A DNA stretch of 12,251 nucleotides from an uncultured Syntrophomonadaceae bacterium (GCA_944391275.1 CALXSZ010000064.1:1-12251), one strand, 5' to 3'. Positions 1 to 7,173 are shown, counted from the first letter of the stretch. Notes: a model not told the origin generated them from the sequence alone. Numbers and translations are program-made.

Positions 1-1
1 A

Positions 2-76
2 AAGGGACTTTCTTTAGAACAAAAATTCAAGCGAGAGGCGGCTCTCAGAGAAAAAGTTTTAAAAATCTTGCGCTAA
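2..76 (+). CDS. C-terminal tail of an unidentified protein (partial)
   Basis: The frame starting at base 2 is open from the window edge to a TAA at 74-76. It gives 24 residues ending in EKVLKILR, charged and helix-like, as expected of a protein C-terminus. Frame 1 is also open, to about base 138, but encodes a very basic, unlikely peptide. The fragment is too short to assign a family or function. If real, the gene lies upstream of the purB promoter on the same strand. Confidence 0.35.
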   Translation, partial: KGLSLEQKFKREAALREKVLKILR

Positions 77-164
77 AGATAAAGAGTTTGATGGACGGTA
101 AATCCCCGCGAAAACCTGGAAAAAGAAAAATTTTATAAACGATTCTTTGCCGGTTGCCTTTTAC

Positions 165-193
165 TTGAAAAGAGAAGACGACGGTGGTATAAT
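165..193 (+). promoter_or_regulatory. Sigma-A promoter of purB-purA
   Basis: TTGAAA (165-170), a 17-bp spacer, then a perfect TATAAT (188-193) preceded by TGG (185-187), an extended -10. Transcription should begin near 200. This makes the in-frame ATG at 147 unusable as the purB start, because it lies upstream of the promoter. No PurBox-like operator or purine-riboswitch core was recognised nearby. Confidence 0.8.
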
Positions 194-199
194 AAAGGA

Positions 200-365
200 C
201 GTTGTTCATAGCCATGAAATGAGTTTTTGGATTATTTACCTGTATGTTAATTTCTTTTGCGCAAAATTTGCTTTTGTTGTAAAAAACAGTCGTTTCCTCC
301 TTCTTTTGGAGGGAATGTGCAGGTTTTATCGTTTGAATGGAAAACCGGATAAAAGGAGGGTCCCG
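200..365 (+). promoter_or_regulatory. purB leader with a pyrimidine/purine hairpin
   Basis: The predicted 5' leader is about 165 nt. It contains an 8-bp hairpin, 293-300 pairing with 308-315, around a CCTCC/GGAGG core and a TTCTTTT loop. The same CCTCC (296-300) is also complementary to the purB ribosome site AAGGAGGG (353-360), so two alternative pairings exist on paper. No T-run follows the hairpin, so it is not a simple terminator. A 10-codon upstream ORF (337-369) ends in an ATGA overlap with the purB start but has a poor ribosome site. A regulatory role is inference only. Confidence 0.3.
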
Positions 366-1805
366 ATGAAAGAACGTTATGAATCTCCCTTAAATAGTCG
401 TTATGCTTCGGAAAAAATGCAGCATATTTTTTCACCGGATTTTAAATTTAAAACCTGGCGAAAATTATGGTTGGCATTGGCAGAAAGTGAAAAAGAACTG
501 GGGTTAAATATCTCGGAGACACAAATTGCGGAAATTCGACAGCATTTAGACGACCCGATTGATTATGAACTGGCCGCAGATTACGAAAAAAAACTTCGGC
601 ATGATGTAATGGCGCATCTTCTTACTTTTGGGACGCTTTGTCCGACGGCGAAACCGATTCTCCATTTGGGGGCGACGTCGGCTTTTGTCGGAGACAATAC
701 GGACCTCATACAGATGCGGGAAGGTCTACTTCATATTCGGGAGCGGCTTCTCGATTTATTGGCGTCCCTGGCGGACTTTGCGAAAGCGCATTACGATGTT
801 CCGACGTTGGCGTATACGCATTTTCAAGCTGCGCAGCCAACGACCGTCGGCAAACGAGCAACGCTCTGGATTCAGGATTTTCTTCTGGATTTAGAGCGTT
901 TAGATTTTGAACAAGCACACTTAAAATTATTGGGCTGTAAAGGGACGACCGGAACCAGCGCCAGTTTTTTGGCTTTGTTTGATGGGGATCAGGAAAAAGT
1001 GCGTCAATTAGAACAAAAAATTGCACAAAAAATGGGTTTTAAGGCTTGTATGGCCGTTTCTGGGCAAACCTACACCCGTAAGGTCGATTCTTTTATTCTA
1101 AACGTGTTGTCGGGAATTGCTCAGAGCGCTTCCAAAATGGGAACGGATCTGCGTTTGTTGGCGCATCTGAAAGAATTTGACGAGCCGTTTGAATCATCTC
1201 AAGTAGGGTCTTCGGCCATGGCGTATAAGCGAAACCCCATGCGCAGCGAACGCATAGTTGCGTTGGCGCGTTTTATTATTACAAACGTGCAGAACCCAGC
1301 CATTACGGCAGCGACGCAGTGGTTGGAAAGGACGCTGGACGACTCCGCCAATCGCCGCTTGGCCTTGCCGGAAACATTTTTAGCTACGGACGCCATTTTA
1401 ATGCTAGCCATCAACGTCATTCGCGGCGGACGAATTTATCCCATGGTTATGAAACGACACCTGATGGAAGAATTACCGTTTATTGCCAGTGAAAATATCT
1501 TGATGCACGGCGTAAAAATGGGAGAAGACCGGCAGATTCTACATGAGAAAATTCGTCAATATTCGGTCGATGCGGCGCATCGCGTGAAAGAGGAAGGAAA
1601 AGAAAACGACCTGTTAGAAAAACTAAAAGCGGACCCGTCGTTCCATTTGAATGAGGCAGCCCTGAATGAACTTTTGGATGTTCAGCGTTTTATCGGATGC
1701 GCCCCGGAGCAGACGTTAACATTTTTACAGGAACAGGTCCAACCCATTCTGAAAAAGCATACGGACGGGACGGTAGACGAGGCCGCCTTACAAATTCGCG
1801 TATAG
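366..1805 (+). CDS. purB: Adenylosuccinate lyase
   Basis: PurB cleaves adenylosuccinate to AMP plus fumarate and SAICAR to AICAR plus fumarate, two steps of cytosolic purine synthesis. The 479-residue product has the fumarase/aspartase superfamily layout. It carries a GATSAFVGDNTDL segment near residue 102, an active-site-type YTHFQAAQP with H152, and the superfamily signature loop GSSAMAYKRNP at 281-291 with the catalytic-loop serines S282/S283. The usual Pro of the GSSxMPxKxNP signature is Ala286. The KRNPMRSER continuation resembles the animal/Clostridia-type enzyme. The start at 366 is chosen because AAGGAGGG (353-360) lies 5 nt upstream and the promoter at 165-193 excludes the in-frame ATG at 147. 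purA follows 41 nt downstream, clearly in one operon. Confidence 0.96.
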   Translation: MKERYESPLNSRYASEKMQHIFSPDFKFKTWRKLWLALAESEKELGLNISETQIAEIRQHLDDPIDYELAADYEKKLRHDVMAHLLTFGTLCPTAKPILHLGATSAFVGDNTDLIQMREGLLHIRERLLDLLASLADFAKAHYDVPTLAYTHFQAAQPTTVGKRATLWIQDFLLDLERLDFEQAHLKLLGCKGTTGTSASFLALFDGDQEKVRQLEQKIAQKMGFKACMAVSGQTYTRKVDSFILNVLSGIAQSASKMGTDLRLLAHLKEFDEPFESSQVGSSAMAYKRNPMRSERIVALARFIITNVQNPAITAATQWLERTLDDSANRRLALPETFLATDAILMLAINVIRGGRIYPMVMKRHLMEELPFIASENILMHGVKMGEDRQILHEKIRQYSVDAAHRVKEEGKENDLLEKLKADPSFHLNEAALNELLDVQRFIGCAPEQTLTFLQEQVQPILKKHTDGTVDEAALQIRV

Positions 1806-1846
1806 CGGCAGACTGCAAAGATTTAAGGCAGAGGAGGAAATCATTT

Positions 1847-3118
1847 ATGCTCACGGCAATTGTTGGGGTTAATTGGGGAGATGAGGGCAAGGGACGAATG
1901 GTTGATTTGCTTTCGCAGGATTACGACGTGGTTGTGCGCTACCAGGGCGGAAATAACGCGGGGCATACAGTCATTAATCAAAAAGGAAAGTTTATTTTAA
2001 ACCTATTGCCTTCCGGAATTTTGCGACCGGATACGGTCAATATTTTAGGGAATGGCGTTTTAATCGACTTACAGCATCTTCATGAAGAAATTCAACGCAA
2101 TCGGGAAGCCGGCGTCACGATTACGCCCGAGCAGCTCAAAATCAGCGAACGGGCGTGCATTTGTATGCCCTACCATAAATTACAGGATCAATTGGAAGAA
2201 GACCGGTTAAAAGATGCTAAATTTGGCAGTACCCGTCGTGGAATCGCCTATGGGTACGCGGATAAATACATGAAGAAAGCCTTGCGCATGGAGGATTTGC
2301 GGGATCTTTCCCACCTGAAAGAACGTGTGACGCAGATCGTGGAATGGAAGGACTTAACACTGCATAAGGGGTATGGAACGCCGCCAATTGAAGTGGAAGA
2401 AATGATGAATTGGCTCACAACCTACGGGGAGCCGCTCTTGCCTTTTATTTGCGATACTACAGCCTATTTAGAGGAAGCAGCCCAGGCCGGACGCAACGTG
2501 CTGTTTGAAGCCCAGTTGGGATCGTTACGGGATATTGATTTGGGGATTTACCCGTACACAACCAGTTCGAATACGTTAGCGGCTTATGCGCCGATTGGCG
2601 CCGGCATCCCGAACTATAAAATGGACAAGGTGATCGGAATTGTCAAGGCGTACAGCAGTTGTGTCGGGGAAGGTCCTTTTGTGGTGGAAATGTTTGGCGA
2701 GGAAGGAGCAGCTTTGCGCGAAGCGGGCGGCGAATATGGAGCGGCTACGGGAAGGCCGCGGCGGATTGGCCCCTTTGATTTGGTGGCTTCTCGTTACGGG
2801 GTCTTCCTGCAAGGGGCGGACGCACTAGCCCTGACGAAACTGGACGTGCTGAGCTATATGGAGAAAATCCCGGTCTGTACCGCCTATCGGGTCGATGGGG
2901 AAATCGTCACGCGGTTTCCTTCTGGAAGTCGTCTGATGCGGGCGGAACCGGTTATCGAGTATCTCGAGGGTTTTCGATGCGACATCTCCGGATGCCGGCG
3001 CTGGGAGGAACTGCCGAAGGAGGCGCAGGATTACGTCCTTTTTATTGAAAAAGAATTGAATTGTCCGATTGCCTATATTTCAGTCGGGGCGGAACGGGAA
3101 CAAATTATTTATCGGTAA
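1847..3118 (+). CDS. purA: Adenylosuccinate synthetase, divergent Clostridia-type
   Basis: PurA couples IMP, aspartate and GTP to adenylosuccinate, the step before PurB. The protein is 423 residues, normal for the family, starting at an ATG 7 nt after GAGGAGGAAA. Visible motifs are the N-terminal GTP/IMP loop WGDEGKGR (10-17, with catalytic-type D12), NNAGHT with H40, STRRGIAYGY from 128, FEAQLGSLRDIDLGIYPY around 220-237 followed by TTSSNT, TGRPRRIGP from 301, ALTKLDVL, and a C-terminal ISVGAEREQII. Against the E. coli type, QWGDEGKGK is NWGDEGKGR, GTTGRGIGPAY is GSTRRGIAYGY and EGAQG is EAQLG. I recall such changes in the Clostridia-type PurA subfamily, so the enzyme is probably active. An in-frame ATG-like extension back to 1697 would overlap purB and has no support. 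Confidence 0.95.
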   Translation: MLTAIVGVNWGDEGKGRMVDLLSQDYDVVVRYQGGNNAGHTVINQKGKFILNLLPSGILRPDTVNILGNGVLIDLQHLHEEIQRNREAGVTITPEQLKISERACICMPYHKLQDQLEEDRLKDAKFGSTRRGIAYGYADKYMKKALRMEDLRDLSHLKERVTQIVEWKDLTLHKGYGTPPIEVEEMMNWLTTYGEPLLPFICDTTAYLEEAAQAGRNVLFEAQLGSLRDIDLGIYPYTTSSNTLAAYAPIGAGIPNYKMDKVIGIVKAYSSCVGEGPFVVEMFGEEGAALREAGGEYGAATGRPRRIGPFDLVASRYGVFLQGADALALTKLDVLSYMEKIPVCTAYRVDGEIVTRFPSGSRLMRAEPVIEYLEGFRCDISGCRRWEELPKEAQDYVLFIEKELNCPIAYISVGAEREQIIYR

Positions 3119-3134
3119 AAACCAAATGGAAGCG

Positions 3135-3153
3135 GAAATTTTCTAATTTCTTT
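3135..3153 (+). terminator. Weak hairpin after purA
   Basis: GAAATT (3135-3140) pairs with AATTTC (3145-3150) around a TTCT loop, followed by only TTT. It sits 17 nt after the purA stop, the right place for a terminator. The stem is short, AT-rich and lacks a proper U-tract, so this is a weak candidate. Confidence 0.2.
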
Positions 3154-3245
3154 GGGAAAGGAAGAAGGATTTTTGCTCCAAAGACAGTCGGACGCAATGG
3201 ACCAATCGCCTTCAGAACCGTCCCTGTTGAAATCGGCTAAGGGGG

Positions 3246-3490
3246 AAGAATTTATTGGAAACCGCATTTATGGTGAAAGAAGCGAATAAGTATCCCCTTT
3301 GCTGGTTCTCTTCTGAAACCGAAGTGGATCTCTATGGCCATGCGACATTGGCGTCAGTTTTTGTGATTCTGAATTTGTAATTCTGAATGAGTACGAGCCA
3401 GACTGCAATAGGGTTACAATCATAACACGGAGTGGAACACCGACTGTCCAAAGAAAAGAAAATTTATATGAAATGAATTTTCCCACGTAT
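3246..3490 (+). pseudogene. PhzF-family isomerase fragment, frameshifted and truncated at both ends
   Basis: Translation of 3246-3377 gives NLLETAFMVKEA, then CWFSSETEVDLYGHATLASV. This is the conserved PhzF block usually seen as ENNLSETAF...LRWFTP..EVDLCGHATLAS. The frame then hits TAA at 3378-3380. Reading resumes at 3389 in another frame with NEYEPDC, ITRSGTPTV and NLYEMNFPTY, matching the next conserved PhzF stretch (TRSGxLTV...LYEMDFP). The shift is fully explained by a 14-bp tandem duplication at 3366-3388; removing one copy restores an open frame. Only about 80 of the usual 260-300 residues remain. The N-terminus (the VDAFT and GNPA region) is not recognisable upstream, and homology stops where the histidine-kinase remnant on the other strand begins. 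Non-functional. Confidence 0.75.
3366..3388 (+). repeat. 14-bp tandem duplication breaking the PhzF frame
   Basis: ATTCTGAAT occurs at 3366-3374 and again at 3380-3388, separated by TTGTA, so the unit ATTCTGAATTTGTA is duplicated with the second copy 9 bp long. Fourteen is not a multiple of three. Deleting one unit joins VIL-N directly to EYEP in frame, which identifies this as a frameshifting mutation. Confidence 0.7.
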
Positions 3491-3519
3491 TCTTATTCGT
3501 TTCCACCTCTTCATCAGAG

Positions 3520-3707
3520 ATTCTCCTTAGCTTTACCATAGTAAATGGAATCCCCTTCCCAACCGCGCTTCTCACAGAAATATCTCCGCCAATGATATCT
3601 ACGACCCATCTCACCGGAGCAAACCGCAAGCTATTTCCCCTGTTAGCATGGAGGCGTCGCCTGGTAGAACTTTTTAAATTTGTACACCGCTTTTTTAGCA
3701 ATGGTGG
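3520..3707 (-). pseudogene. Histidine kinase ATPase-domain remnant (C-terminal end only)
   Basis: On the minus strand, about 3535-3640 encodes RWVVDIIGGDISVRSAVGKG followed by IPFTMVKLR. This is the hallmark end of a sensor histidine kinase HATPase domain, normally GLGLALVKRVVDIIGGDISV...GKGTTFTVKL. Just upstream, in a different frame, 3650-3707 gives IPATIAKK and then KKFYQAT, resembling the F-box region GIP..TIA.IFEKFYQ. A frameshift near 3650 and loss of the G-box (RGNSLRFAP in place of GNGLGLAL) show decay. The rest of the kinase (sensor, HAMP, His-box, N-box) would lie where the intact efflux gene now sits, so this looks like the stump left by insertion or recombination. Confidence 0.7.
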
Positions 3708-3713
3708 CGGGGA

Positions 3714-5129
3714 TCACTTGTTCAAGTTTTTTAAAGCAATTTTATTCCACAAAATGGAGATTGCTAACAGCGCTAAAGCTCCAGCCGTCATCCAGAGGAA
3801 GGACGCGTTCAAGCCTTGCATCAGGGCGTTGTCGCCATCGGATACCGCGACGCCCGCGCTAACTGCCGTCATGATTCCCACAAATACCGCCGATCCGATG
3901 GAACCGGCAATGGTACGGAAAGAGGTCAGCAAGGAGGAAGCGTCCGCCACCTTCTTGGGATCAACGCTGTTGGTACCCCATGTCAACAGAGGCATCATCA
4001 GACTACCGATGGAAAGATTACGAATCACATTAAGACCGGCCGCCACCCAAAGCGGCGTACTCACGGTAATGAAAACCATCCCCAAATTACTGATCACCAG
4101 GGCGGCGGCGCCCATTACAAAAATCTTCTTGATCCCAATTTTGTCATACAGCCTTCCTGCAAAGGGGCTGACGATGGCCGTCGCCAGGGAGCCGGGCAAC
4201 GTCACCAAACCGGAGATGACAGCAGAATACCCCATTACGCTCTGCACATACAGCGGCATCATAACCGAGGAACCCATCATCACCAGATAGAGGACCATGC
4301 TGGAAATCACGCTCACTGTGTAGTTCTGGTTGCGCAGGATTTTAACATCCAAGAAGGGTTCTGCAAGCCCGCACTGACGGATGACAAAGAATACACAAAC
4401 CATAACGCCAACCGCTAGTGGAAGTCCCGCTTGTATACTGACCAGCCCATAGCTACTGATGTTCCCAATGCCGAGGGTAATACCGCCAAAGGCAAAAATG
4501 CTTTCTACGAACGAGAGAACGTCGAACTTCTTATCCTGAAGTTCCAGGACATTCTCAAAGGCAACGCCGGAAATAACAAAGGAAACCACCATGATAACCA
4601 ATACCAGATAGAAAATAGATTTCCAGCCGAAAGCGTCGATCATCAGCCCGGCCAGGGTGGGCGCGACGACTGGCGCTGCGGTTGTGGCTAATCCATAGGA
4701 GCCCATCATAGCGCCTCTTTTTTCTAGAGGATAGATCGTCAGGATCACAACCTGCGCTGTGGACATCAGAACACCGTTGCCGCAGGCCTGTAAAATCCGC
4801 CCCGCCATCATGAGTCCAAAGCTTTTACCCATAATGCTGAGCAAAATACCCGCGATGAAGCAACCGATCCCCGTCATGTACAGCTTCTTTGTGGGGAATC
4901 GGGTAATAAGAAATGCGGTCAACGGCATGACCATTCCCATAGCCAGAGAATAGCCGCTTGTGACCCACTGCCCAACCGAGGTGCTCACTCCGAAATATTC
5001 CACTACATTGGGCAACGCCGTGGTCATAGCAGTGGATAAGATGGATGTTGCAATACCGGAAACCACCAAGTTTATAAAAATCAAGGCTCGTTTTCGGCGG
5101 GTCAATGGTAAAAGTTTATCGGAATCCAT
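3714..5129 (-). CDS. DHA2-family (EmrB/QacA-like) MFS drug efflux pump
   Basis: A 471-residue inner-membrane proton-driven exporter of the major facilitator superfamily, likely expelling drugs or other toxic compounds. Hydrophobic segments fill the protein and fit the 14-helix DHA2 layout. Helix 1 begins near residue 17, a motif-A-like loop TRFPTKKLYMTG lies near 76-87, motif B begins at GR111ILQACGNG, and a motif-C-like GLATTAAPVVAPTLAG spans about 145-160. The ATG at 5127-5129 follows GGAGG by 6 nt, and its first codons overlap the end of the MarR gene by 14 bp, so the two are probably translationally coupled. Such pumps next to a MarR regulator are usually induced by their substrate. The stop (3714-3716) lies directly against the histidine-kinase remnant. 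The substrate cannot be told from sequence. Confidence 0.92.
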   Translation of the reverse strand: MDSDKLLPLTRRKRALIFINLVVSGIATSILSTAMTTALPNVVEYFGVSTSVGQWVTSGYSLAMGMVMPLTAFLITRFPTKKLYMTGIGCFIAGILLSIMGKSFGLMMAGRILQACGNGVLMSTAQVVILTIYPLEKRGAMMGSYGLATTAAPVVAPTLAGLMIDAFGWKSIFYLVLVIMVVSFVISGVAFENVLELQDKKFDVLSFVESIFAFGGITLGIGNISSYGLVSIQAGLPLAVGVMVCVFFVIRQCGLAEPFLDVKILRNQNYTVSVISSMVLYLVMMGSSVMMPLYVQSVMGYSAVISGLVTLPGSLATAIVSPFAGRLYDKIGIKKIFVMGAAALVISNLGMVFITVSTPLWVAAGLNVIRNLSIGSLMMPLLTWGTNSVDPKKVADASSLLTSFRTIAGSIGSAVFVGIMTAVSAGVAVSDGDNALMQGLNASFLWMTAGALALLAISILWNKIALKNLNK

Positions 5130-5580
5130 GCGGTTCCTCCATTCTGTGCCACACCTTTTGATTGATGTTGTCTACCATATGTTGCAGGGTTTGTTCTGTC
5201 AGTGCCAACTCTGTTGGGGATATGCCGGAACTCAGAGCATTGTAAAATTCAGCGTGTATGTTCTTAATTTGTTTGGCCGCCGGGATTGCTCTCTCCGTCA
5301 GATACAAATGCTTGACGCGCCGATCCCTATCATCGCCAACAACCCGAATATAGCCGACCTCTGTCAGTTTCTTTATCATTTTCGTCAGAGTTGCCTTATC
5401 AACGCGGATACACGTCGCCATCTCCTGTGGGGATGCACCAGGATGGTCATAGAGGTATTCCACATAGAATTGCTGGCCCCAGCCGATTTCGAACTCCGAG
5501 AGACCGTGGTCATAATACATCCTCATGAGTCTGTCAAAAATAGAGATATACCGCCCTAAATTTGAAAAAGAATCATTCAT
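5116..5580 (-). CDS. MarR-family transcriptional regulator
   Basis: A 154-residue winged-helix regulator, the expected size for MarR. Recognition region ATCIRVDKATLTKMIKKL lies near 55-72 and the wing motif DDRDRRVKHLYLTE near 83-96, flanked by helical dimerisation segments at both ends. It most likely represses its own promoter and the downstream efflux gene and lets go when a ligand binds; this is standard for the family but not proven here. The start at 5580 is preferred because AAAGGAG lies 10 nt upstream, while the longer reading frame from 5625 begins almost inside the promoter and lacks a ribosome site. The 3' end overlaps the efflux gene start. Confidence 0.9.
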   Translation of the reverse strand: MNDSFSNLGRYISIFDRLMRMYYDHGLSEFEIGWGQQFYVEYLYDHPGASPQEMATCIRVDKATLTKMIKKLTEVGYIRVVGDDRDRRVKHLYLTERAIPAAKQIKNIHAEFYNALSSGISPTELALTEQTLQHMVDNINQKVWHRMEEPHGFR

Positions 5581-5611
5581 ACTATAACCACTCCTTTTTG
5601 CGTCGCTTTGC

Positions 5612-5633
5612 CTACTATACCACAAGAAAGTAG
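5612..5633. promoter_or_regulatory. Candidate MarR operator
   Basis: Inverted repeat CTACT (5612-5616) / AGTAG (5629-5633) with half-site centres 17 bp apart. It covers the -10 and spacer of the MarR promoter, a position where binding would block RNA polymerase. The arms are only 5 bp, so this is suggestive rather than firm. Confidence 0.3.
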
Positions 5634-5642
5634 CGGACGCAA
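5614..5642 (-). promoter_or_regulatory. Promoter of the MarR-efflux operon
   Basis: Minus strand: TTGCGT (5642-5637), a 17-bp spacer and TATAGT (5619-5614), preceded by TGG, an extended -10. Transcription would start near 5607, about 27 nt upstream of the chosen MarR start. Confidence 0.65.
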
Positions 5643-6138
5643 CTATTTTGGTTTTTACCGCTGAATTCCGATAGATTATTATTTCGTTGATCAGAGCACT
5701 GTTTCATTTTTTTACAAATCACCATCCACTTCTTAAACTTACAAAAAGAAGGATATCGTACAAACACAAACTCCTGTAGACCGACCGTTTACCGCTCGAA
5801 ATCGTGCGGAACGTTACCAATGGTAAAATAGGAAAGAATGAAGTTGGAGATCGCGTCCGTCCCGACGCTGATCCCCGACATTCAGAAGTCCGGACACGGG
5901 TTTCTCCAAACGATTCTGAGGAGGAGCCGCTTTAGCGCGGCATAATTATGGGCTAACAAGTTATTGGTTCTGCGTCTAATTTCTGCATTTCCTACGAAAG
6001 TAAAACAGCCATTTGGAATTCCCTTTGGCCGTAAATTCCTGCTGACACATGGGAAATGCCTTTTATCCGGCTTGATTAGGCGTATCAGGCCGTTTAAATT
6101 TTCAAACGCAAAATTTGCTTATATTTTTGATTTACCCA
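5643..6138. other. About 500-bp stretch with no supported gene
   Basis: No frame here has both a ribosome site and a recognisable product. A 65-codon plus-strand ORF (5964-6161) has no ribosome site and runs into the DUF336 gene on the other strand. On the minus strand a frame is open from 6118 to a TGA at 5884-5882 and then from an ATG at 5881 to a TAA at 5789 (about 108 codons with one stop). I do not recognise the product, and such a run is not far from chance. A GCCGC/GCGGC hairpin lies at 5926-5941 without a T-run. Bases 5770-5945 look richer in G+C than their flanks. The stretch may be decayed coding DNA, as seen at 3246-3707. Confidence 0.4.
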
Positions 6139-6552
6139 TTACTGATTTACTTCCTCGTTAAAAACCAAAACAACATATTCCGCAATTTCACAATCCTGCG
6201 CTTCGGTCCCACCGCCAACGCCAATACCGCCTACAATTTTTCCATCGGCAAACAGCGGATACCCACCCGCAACAAGTGTAATACGAGGATCATTTGTTTG
6301 GATCGCCATGAGGGAAGCACCCTCTGCGGCTGCAGCGGCGACGTCTTTTGTTTTGCATTGCGTAACGGCTGCTGTGTATGCCTTACCGGGGACAAGCGTA
6401 ATGCTTAATACCAATGCTTCACCATATCTGCGATAGGCTCGTGGAAGTCCGTTTTTATCGCTGATCGCAAAGCTAATATCAACGCCAATCTCCCTGCTTT
6501 TTTCTTTTGCAGCTTCGCATAGTTTGTCGCACAATTCGTCTGTTAAAATCAT
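6139..6552 (-). CDS. GlcG/HbpS-like protein (DUF336 family)
   Basis: A 137-residue single-domain protein, typical length for the GlcG/HbpS (Haem_degrading, DUF336) family. It shows PGKAYTAA near residues 54-61, the central TNDPRITLVAGGYPLFADGK segment and the family-typical VGGIGVGGGTEAQD near 107-120, then EIAEYV at the end. Members are found near glycolate, propanediol or redox genes, and some bind haem or cobalamin or sense redox; the role here is not determined. The start at 6552 has a GCGAGGT ribosome site 7 nt upstream. It lies downstream of the AraC-family regulator on the same strand but beyond a terminator, so it probably has its own promoter. No signal peptide is seen, so it is likely cytoplasmic. 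Confidence 0.85.
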   Translation of the reverse strand: MILTDELCDKLCEAAKEKSREIGVDISFAISDKNGLPRAYRRYGEALVLSITLVPGKAYTAAVTQCKTKDVAAAAAEGASLMAIQTNDPRITLVAGGYPLFADGKIVGGIGVGGGTEAQDCEIAEYVVLVFNEEVNQ

Positions 6553-6621
6553 TTAAAATACCTCGCTTTCAGATAACTTTTTAAGGAAAAAGCAATAGGT
6601 TTCCTTTGCTTATATCATAAT

Positions 6622-6656
6622 AAAAGGAACAGGCTTTTCGCTTGCCTGTTCCTTTG
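6622..6656 (-). terminator. Rho-independent terminator after the AraC regulator
   Basis: A perfect 12-bp stem, AAAGGAACAGGC (6623-6634) with GCCTGTTCCTTT (6644-6655), and a 9-nt loop. On the minus strand it starts about 10 nt after the AraC-regulator stop and runs into the U-rich TTTTATTATG. The other side is followed by GAAAAAA, so it works on the minus strand. Confidence 0.75.
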
Positions 6657-6666
6657 AAAAAATCGC

Positions 6667-7173
6667 TCATTTCTTGAATTGTTCCTTGAAACGCAAAATA
6701 TCCTCTTTCGGTGCAGCGCCAAACATTTTTTTGTACTCTCGAATGAACTGCGATACACTTTCATATCCAACTTCTAATGAAGCCTCCGTTACATTTCGGT
6801 TTTCGTCTAACATCAACCTCCGGGCTTCGGTTAATCGCAAACGCTTCTGGCATTGCAGAGGCCCCATCCCCACTGCGCTTTTGAACTTTTGATGAAATAA
6901 CGATACGCTCATATTTTGCTGTTGAGCCAAACTTTCTACGGTGAAAGAACTACGAAAATTTTCTTTAATCCAACGGTTTGCTTCGTAGATTTCGTCGATT
7001 TTGGGTATATTGATAAGGACTTGCAGAAACTGTTTGCCGCATGAACCGCAAAGGATGTAATAGATTACTTCACGCATGATATTCCTACGTATATAATCAG
7101 AGGCAAGCGGCTTTCGCATGGTAATAAACAACCGATAAACGGATTCTATAACGGCATGATCCGCCAAAGACAT
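6667..7173 (-). CDS. AraC-type DNA-binding half of the split regulator
   Basis: A 168-residue chain opening with a helical linker and ending in the AraC/XylS double helix-turn-helix. The first HTH is around ESLAQQQNMSVSLFHQKFK (about 80-98). The second is around VTEASLEVGYESVSQFIREY (about 128-147), followed by the family hallmark KKMFGAAP. The CGSCGKQ segment near residue 38-44 is cysteine-rich by chance or for redox sensing. GGAG 6 nt before this ATG, lying within the end of the upstream half, could allow termination-reinitiation. The neighbouring DUF336 gene is a plausible target but no operator was found. Confidence 0.65.
   Translation of the reverse strand: MSLADHAVIESVYRLFITMRKPLASDYIRRNIMREVIYYILCGSCGKQFLQVLINIPKIDEIYEANRWIKENFRSSFTVESLAQQQNMSVSLFHQKFKSAVGMGPLQCQKRLRLTEARRLMLDENRNVTEASLEVGYESVSQFIREYKKMFGAAPKEDILRFKEQFKK

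Noticed and set aside
3268..3486. 72-codon minus-strand ORF opposite the PhzF fragment
   Set aside because: It is the antisense shadow of the PhzF homology and has no similarity or ribosome site of its own.
3592..4418. Long plus-strand ORFs of up to 232 codons opposite the efflux gene
   Set aside because: They mirror the MFS gene, are low in conserved motifs and start inside the histidine-kinase remnant; antisense ORFs are common opposite hydrophobic proteins.
5964..6161. 65-codon plus-strand ORF
   Set aside because: No ribosome site, no recognisable family, and it runs into the 3' end of the DUF336 gene on the other strand.
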